A DNA stretch of 64,000 nt, from contig JADJMZ010000001.1 in the NCBI GenBank assembly GCA_016709315.1, positions 930,001 through 994,000 of the forward strand. Reading direction: 5' to 3'. A program made the position numbers and the translations under genes. Below, one piece after another: positions 60,031 to 64,000 of the stretch (the first letter of the stretch is position 1; each line of letters begins with the position of its first letter). Under the pieces are notes generated by a model that ran no database searches, had not been told where the DNA came from, and was given only the letters and a program-made list of their open reading frames with translations. The DNA is from Ignavibacteria bacterium (GTDB lineage Bacteria; Bacteroidota; Ignavibacteria; Tepidaquicellales; Tepidaquicellaceae).

Positions 60031-60110
60031 AAGTAAGCAGGATTAACATTGTAATTAAAATGCAATGTGAGTAATTTGTAAAATTCCAAAAGAAAAGCAC
60101 AATAATTTAT

Positions 60111-60923
60111 ATGAGCGGAAAGACTCACCTTACAGAAACATACAAAAACATATTAGTATCTGAAATTGAAAATCCGAAGGGATTAAAAGTTGGATTAATT
60201 CAGCTTAACAGACCTGAGGCATTGAATGCTCTGAACAATGAACTCATGTCCGAAGTAGTAAGCGTACTTGAAGCATTTGATAAAAACAATGAAACGGGTT
60301 GTACAGTGCTTACCGGAAACGCAAAAGCTTTTGCAGCAGGCGCTGATATAAAAGAGATGGCGGATGCGACGAGTATTGAAATGCTGATAAGAGATCAGTT
60401 CGCAAGATGGGACAGGATAAGAAAATTAAAAAAACCTGTAATCGCCGCAGTCAGCGGATTTGCTCTTGGAGGCGGATGCGAGCTTGCAATGACATGCGAT
60501 ATGATAGTCGCGGCAGAAGGAGCTAAATTCGGTCAGCCCGAAATAAATCTCGGTGTGATCCCGGGTGCGGGAGGAACTCAGCGTCTTACCAAAGCTATCG
60601 GAAAGGCAAAATCCATGGAGATGATATTAACAGGAAAAATGTACACAGCAAAAGAAATGTACAGCGCCGGACTTGTAAATAAGATAGCGGACAATGACAT
60701 ATATCTTGATGAAGCGATAGAACTTGCAAAAGATATAGCATCAAAGCCGACAATAGCAGTACAGCTTGCCAAAGAAAGCATACTAAAATCCTTTGACTCA
60801 ACTATTGAATCGGGGCTGGAGTTTGAAAGAAAGAATTTCTATCTGCTTTTTTCCACAGAAGATAAATTTGAGGGAATGAAAGCATTTGTAGAGAAAAGGA
60901 AAGCTGAGTGGAAAGGGAAATAG
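60111..60923 (+). CDS. Enoyl-CoA hydratase/isomerase (crotonase family)
   Basis: The 270-residue protein has the crotonase fold. It has LNRPEALNALNNELM, the oxyanion-hole region KAFAAGADIKEMA, and the catalytic glutamates in LGGGCELAMTCD (about residue 126) and QPEINLGVIPGAGGTQRL (about residue 146). Both glutamates are present, so a true hydratase is likely, with 3-hydroxyacyl-CoA dehydration as in fatty-acid oxidation. It starts 80 bases after the acyltransferase gene and could be a separate unit. A tandem repeat begins at its stop codon. Confidence 0.95.
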   Translation: MSGKTHLTETYKNILVSEIENPKGLKVGLIQLNRPEALNALNNELMSEVVSVLEAFDKNNETGCTVLTGNAKAFAAGADIKEMADATSIEMLIRDQFARWDRIRKLKKPVIAAVSGFALGGGCELAMTCDMIVAAEGAKFGQPEINLGVIPGAGGTQRLTKAIGKAKSMEMILTGKMYTAKEMYSAGLVNKIADNDIYLDEAIELAKDIASKPTIAVQLAKESILKSFDSTIESGLEFERKNFYLLFSTEDKFEGMKAFVEKRKAEWKGK

Positions 60924-60985
60924 AGTGAGTAGAGTGTGTGGAGTGTGTAGAGTGTGTGGAGTGTGTAGAGTGTGTGGAGTGTGTA
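60923..60985 (+). repeat. Tandem 9-base array (GAGTGTGTG/A)7
   Basis: Seven 9-base units alternate GAGTGTGTG and GAGTGTGTA, the first being GAGTGAGTA. The array begins on the last base of the crotonase stop codon (TAG). Confidence 0.95.
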
Positions 60986-61021
60986 AAATTAATTTAAAAA
61001 TAATTTTTAGTTAAGTGTTGA

Positions 61022-62647
61022 ATGGCGTATAATTTTTTGAAGAAACACATATTGTTTGCTTTATTATTAATGAGTTTATATGCAAACCTTTCTTTTTCCC
61101 AGACAAATTCAGATAAAGAGACAACTAATGTATCCGGATTTAATGATGATCTGAATGCCGAACAGATCATTGACAAATATAAATCTGCCTTAATATCAAT
61201 CTGGTATAACGATAAAAATTATTATTCAACCAGTTCATATACTACAGTAGATACAACTGTACTGAACGGAAGCGGATTTATATTTTCAGAAGAAGGACTG
61301 GTAGGGACAAATTACCATGTTGTGGAAAAGATTGACAGTCTGCTTGTAAAAACCAGCGAAGGTATTTTTTATAATGCCGAACTTCTTCTTACAGATGAGT
61401 TAAATGATTTTGCAATAATAAAATTAATTAATACAGACGGGAAGAAATTTCCTGTAATAAATTTCGGTAACTCTGACAATGTAAAGGCAGGACAGCAGGT
61501 TTTTGCAATAGGAAGTCCGCTTGGATTTGAATATACGATCTCTTCCGGTATCATTGCAGCGGTAAGAGATAATGAAAAAGTAAGTTTCAGCGATCCGGAA
61601 ACTTATGCTATGAAGGAGAAGACATTTGACAGAGTATTGCAGATTACAGCGGCGATATCACCCGGCAACAGCGGAGGAGCGCTGTTTAATTCGAAAGGTG
61701 AAGTTATAGGAATTACAACTTATACCTACATTGGTTACGGGAATCTGAATTTTGCTTCAGCCATAAACACATTCAGGAATCTTGTAAAACTTGAAGCTAC
61801 AAAAGAATACGCAGACAACTCAAATCTTAAGATTAAAAAAGAAGAAAGTCAGTTTAATACGAATTATAAACTTGCGACCGATATAAAATCCCAGCTTGCT
61901 TACGACTGGTCTTATTATTCAAAACCCAAAGATGCACTAATTACACCTGATTCATTTACAATAATGCAGGATTCTCTTAACAGGGTGAAGCTCGATAAAG
62001 CGGAGAAATATTATGAGAAATGTATTGAGCTTAAACCTGATACTTTTATTGTCTATCAGGATTTGCTTGATCTGTATGTCATCACGGACAATTTTCAGAA
62101 AGCGGAAAATCTTTACAAAGGTATAAGGGAAAAATTTCATTCTGACAGTCTGCTAAACCTTCTTTCATCGAATCTGGCGACAGCTTACAAAACCACAAAA
62201 GAGTATGACAAGGCGATCGTATTTTACAATAAGATGCTGAAGGAAGATGAATCACAATATTTTATCCGTTATCAGATAGCGAATATTTATCAGGAAAAAA
62301 AAGATTACAGGAGAGCAATAGATGAATATAAAAATCTACTTAAGATAGATTCTAATTATAATGATGCAAATATTCAGCTTGGAATTATTTATTATTCAAA
62401 GTACAGAAATACAGATCAGGCGAAAAAATATTTACAGAAAGCTTATGAAAAAGAATTACTGATGACAGGGAGTACGCCTTATAATCTGAATCTTTTATAT
62501 TATCTGGGAATGATTGCCGTTAAAGAGGGAAGGAAGTTTGATGCAATACTGGCTTATATGGATCTTAAAAGTATATACAGTTACAGTGCGGAAGAATCTG
62601 AAAAGAAGGCGACTTTGTACAGGGAAATTGTAAAAATGGAAGAATAG
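61022..62647 (+). CDS. Trypsin-like serine protease with TPR region (HtrA-like)
   Basis: The 541-residue protein has a signal peptide (ILFALLLMSLYANLSFS). A trypsin-like protease domain follows (about residues 45-260). The catalytic triad is visible: His in GTNYHVVEKI (about residue 99), Asp in DELNDFAIIKL (about 130) and Ser in SPGNSGGALFNS (about 217). No PDZ domain follows. Instead, residues about 300-535 form TPR repeats (LDKAEKYYEKCIELKPD, YDKAIVFYNKMLKED, YRRAIDEYKNLLKID). This protease-TPR layout occurs in several phyla and is thought to act in the periplasm on misfolded or signalling proteins. It precedes sdhA by 81 bases. Confidence 0.9.
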   Translation: MAYNFLKKHILFALLLMSLYANLSFSQTNSDKETTNVSGFNDDLNAEQIIDKYKSALISIWYNDKNYYSTSSYTTVDTTVLNGSGFIFSEEGLVGTNYHVVEKIDSLLVKTSEGIFYNAELLLTDELNDFAIIKLINTDGKKFPVINFGNSDNVKAGQQVFAIGSPLGFEYTISSGIIAAVRDNEKVSFSDPETYAMKEKTFDRVLQITAAISPGNSGGALFNSKGEVIGITTYTYIGYGNLNFASAINTFRNLVKLEATKEYADNSNLKIKKEESQFNTNYKLATDIKSQLAYDWSYYSKPKDALITPDSFTIMQDSLNRVKLDKAEKYYEKCIELKPDTFIVYQDLLDLYVITDNFQKAENLYKGIREKFHSDSLLNLLSSNLATAYKTTKEYDKAIVFYNKMLKEDESQYFIRYQIANIYQEKKDYRRAIDEYKNLLKIDSNYNDANIQLGIIYYSKYRNTDQAKKYLQKAYEKELLMTGSTPYNLNLLYYLGMIAVKEGRKFDAILAYMDLKSIYSYSAEESEKKATLYREIVKMEE

Positions 62648-62728
62648 GTTTTATTAATAATTCAGAATAAGTAATTTAACTATGTAATTTATCACAGAAC
62701 GAAAAACCAAGTAACTTACAAAAATAAA

Positions 62729-64000
62729 ATGATCAAAACATACGATGTAGTAATTATCGGAGCCGGCGGAGCCGGACTTCGTGCAGCAGTGGAAATACCA
62801 AAGGAATATTCCTGCGCCGTGATTTCAAAAGTATATCCTCCGCGATCCCATACAGGCACAGCTCAGGGCGGTGTTTGCGCAGCGCTTTCAAATATGGAAG
62901 AGGACAGCTGGGAAAATCATGCCTTTGATACAGTTAAAGGAAGCGATTATCTCGGAGATCAGGATTCGATCGAAGTAATGTGCAGAGATGCTATCCGGGC
63001 TATTATTGAACTTGAGCACATGGGAATGCCATTCTCGAGAAATGATCAGGGATTGATCGCTCAGAGATTTTTTGGAGGGCACACAAAACCTGAAGACAAA
63101 AATGATCCTTACGGAAAAAGAGTTCCGGTTAAAAGATCATGTTATTCGGCTGACAGGACAGGTCATGTAATGCTTCAGACTTTATTTGAAAATTCAATCA
63201 AGAATCAGGTAACATTTTATTCGGAGTATTTTGTAACAGACCTTATTGTGGAAGACGGAGTTTGCAAAGGCGTAGTGGCATTTGATATTGCTAATTCTGA
63301 AGTTCAGATCTTTCAGGCAAAAGCTGTATTATTTGCAACAGGAGGTTACGGAAGAGTATTCAGGATTACATCTAATGCACATGCAGGGACAGGCGACGGA
63401 TCATCTCTTGTTTATAACGCCGGACTTCCGCTTGAAGATATGGAGTTTTTTCAGTTCCATCCGACAGGATTATGGAAACTCGGGATTCTCGTAAGTGAAG
63501 CCGCAAGAGGCGAAGGCGGGATTCTCAAAAACAAAGATGGTGAAAGATTTATGGCAAGATACGCTCCCTCAGTAATGGATCTTGCGCCGAGGGATATGGT
63601 TTCGCGGGCAATTGTTACAGAGATAAGGGAAGGCAGAGGAATAAGAGGAAGTGACGGTACCGATTATGTTCTTCTTGATCTTACACATCTTGGAAAGGAA
63701 GTGATAGATGAAAAGCTTCCTGAAATTACCGGTTTTGCAAGGACATATCTCGGAGTAGAGCCGACAACCGAACCGATCCCGATTCAGCCGACAGCGCATT
63801 ATGCTATGGGAGGAATTCCGACAAATACAAACTGTGAAGTTCTTTTGAATGAAAAAGGAGAGACTGTAAAAGGATTGTATGCAGCGGGAGAATGCGCATG
63901 TGTTTCGGTTCACGGAGCCAACAGATTAGGAACCAACTCACTGCTTGACCTTGTGGTATTCGGCAGAAGAGGCGGGAAGGCAATTTCCGAATACCTGAAA
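62729..64000 (+). CDS. sdhA: Succinate dehydrogenase/fumarate reductase flavoprotein subunit, N-terminal part
   Basis: Reading from the ATG at 62729, 424 codons run off the right edge. The sequence begins YDVVIIGAGGAGLRAAVE (FAD-binding) and has RSHTGTAQGGVCAAL with the histidine that binds FAD covalently. It continues with MGMPFSRNDQG, FATGGYGRVF, DMEFFQFHPTGLW, EAARGEGGIL and YAMGGIPTN, then the SVHGANRLGTNSLLDLVVFG motif. This subunit oxidises succinate or reduces fumarate in the TCA cycle and electron chain. The long form with YFVTDLIVEDGVCKG is typical of SdhA. The iron-sulfur and membrane subunits are outside the window. Confidence 0.96.
   Translation, partial: MIKTYDVVIIGAGGAGLRAAVEIPKEYSCAVISKVYPPRSHTGTAQGGVCAALSNMEEDSWENHAFDTVKGSDYLGDQDSIEVMCRDAIRAIIELEHMGMPFSRNDQGLIAQRFFGGHTKPEDKNDPYGKRVPVKRSCYSADRTGHVMLQTLFENSIKNQVTFYSEYFVTDLIVEDGVCKGVVAFDIANSEVQIFQAKAVLFATGGYGRVFRITSNAHAGTGDGSSLVYNAGLPLEDMEFFQFHPTGLWKLGILVSEAARGEGGILKNKDGERFMARYAPSVMDLAPRDMVSRAIVTEIREGRGIRGSDGTDYVLLDLTHLGKEVIDEKLPEITGFARTYLGVEPTTEPIPIQPTAHYAMGGIPTNTNCEVLLNEKGETVKGLYAAGECACVSVHGANRLGTNSLLDLVVFGRRGGKAISEYLK

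Overview
The window is AT-rich bacterial chromosome. It probably comes from the Ignavibacteria/Bacteroidetes-Chlorobi side of the FCB group. The evidence is four secreted proteins with C-terminal type IX secretion (T9SS type A) sorting domains containing the NFPNPFNP-type motif, a large TonB-receptor-like outer-membrane protein, TAnnTTTG-like promoter sequences, frequent TTG starts and weak reliance on Shine-Dalgarno sites. No tRNA, rRNA, CRISPR array, transposase or prophage was seen. Most genes are ordinary chromosomal housekeeping or envelope genes.

Layout. 1-3.8 kb: the N-terminal part of a DinG-type Fe-S helicase (minus strand, running off the left edge, with an in-frame stop just before its apparent start), a TrmH-type RNA methyltransferase, a small secreted protein, and a tight lytR_C-rsfS-pdxA operon. 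3.8-10.3 kb: a TPR protein, an outer-membrane porin, a PPK2 polyphosphate kinase and a large secreted LamG/beta-propeller protein. 10.3-21.2 kb (all minus strand): methyltransferase, PAP2 phosphatase, SprT-like metalloprotein with a hidden start, DinB, aminotransferase, M61 peptidase, methyltransferase, adenine deaminase and a helical-repeat protein. 21.4-24.3 kb: an apparent export and redox cluster (Fn3-T9SS protein, lipoprotein, cupredoxin-T9SS, Tat-Rieske). 24.5-28.2 kb: hsp20, dnaK and a polytopic membrane protein. 28.2-29.9 kb: a DnaQ-GIY-YIG nuclease fusion. 30.2-39.4 kb: two parvulin-type chaperone/isomerases, a vWA membrane protein, a YCF48-like T9SS protein and a TonB-receptor-like barrel. 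39.5-42 kb: a beta-helix T9SS protein and an ECF sigma factor whose upstream regions share an identically spaced two-part motif. 42.1-48.7 kb: small enzymes (DUF2007, Ogt, DUF4199, LOG, YjbR, FAD oxidoreductase, GNAT, SDR-DUF2867) and a cold-shock gene with a long leader. 48.8-51.1 kb (minus): FKBP-TPR, DUF6483-like and PhzF. 51.7-56.5 kb: B12-dependent ribonucleotide reductase interrupted by a 403-residue LAGLIDADG intein. 56.8-60.9 kb: an ACP/reductase/AMP-ligase/AAC(3)-fold acyltransferase cassette, then a crotonase. 61-64 kb: a trypsin-like protease with TPRs and the start of sdhA.

The main points of interest are: the intein placed directly before an active-site cysteine of NrdJ; the matched promoter motif of the sigma factor and the beta-helix gene; a sigma-54-like promoter before hsp20; the compact acyl-transfer cassette; the SprT gene lacking any ATG/GTG/TTG start; the dinG in-frame stop; and three different short-unit tandem repeats that each begin at or within a few bases of a stop codon in one 4.5-kb stretch.
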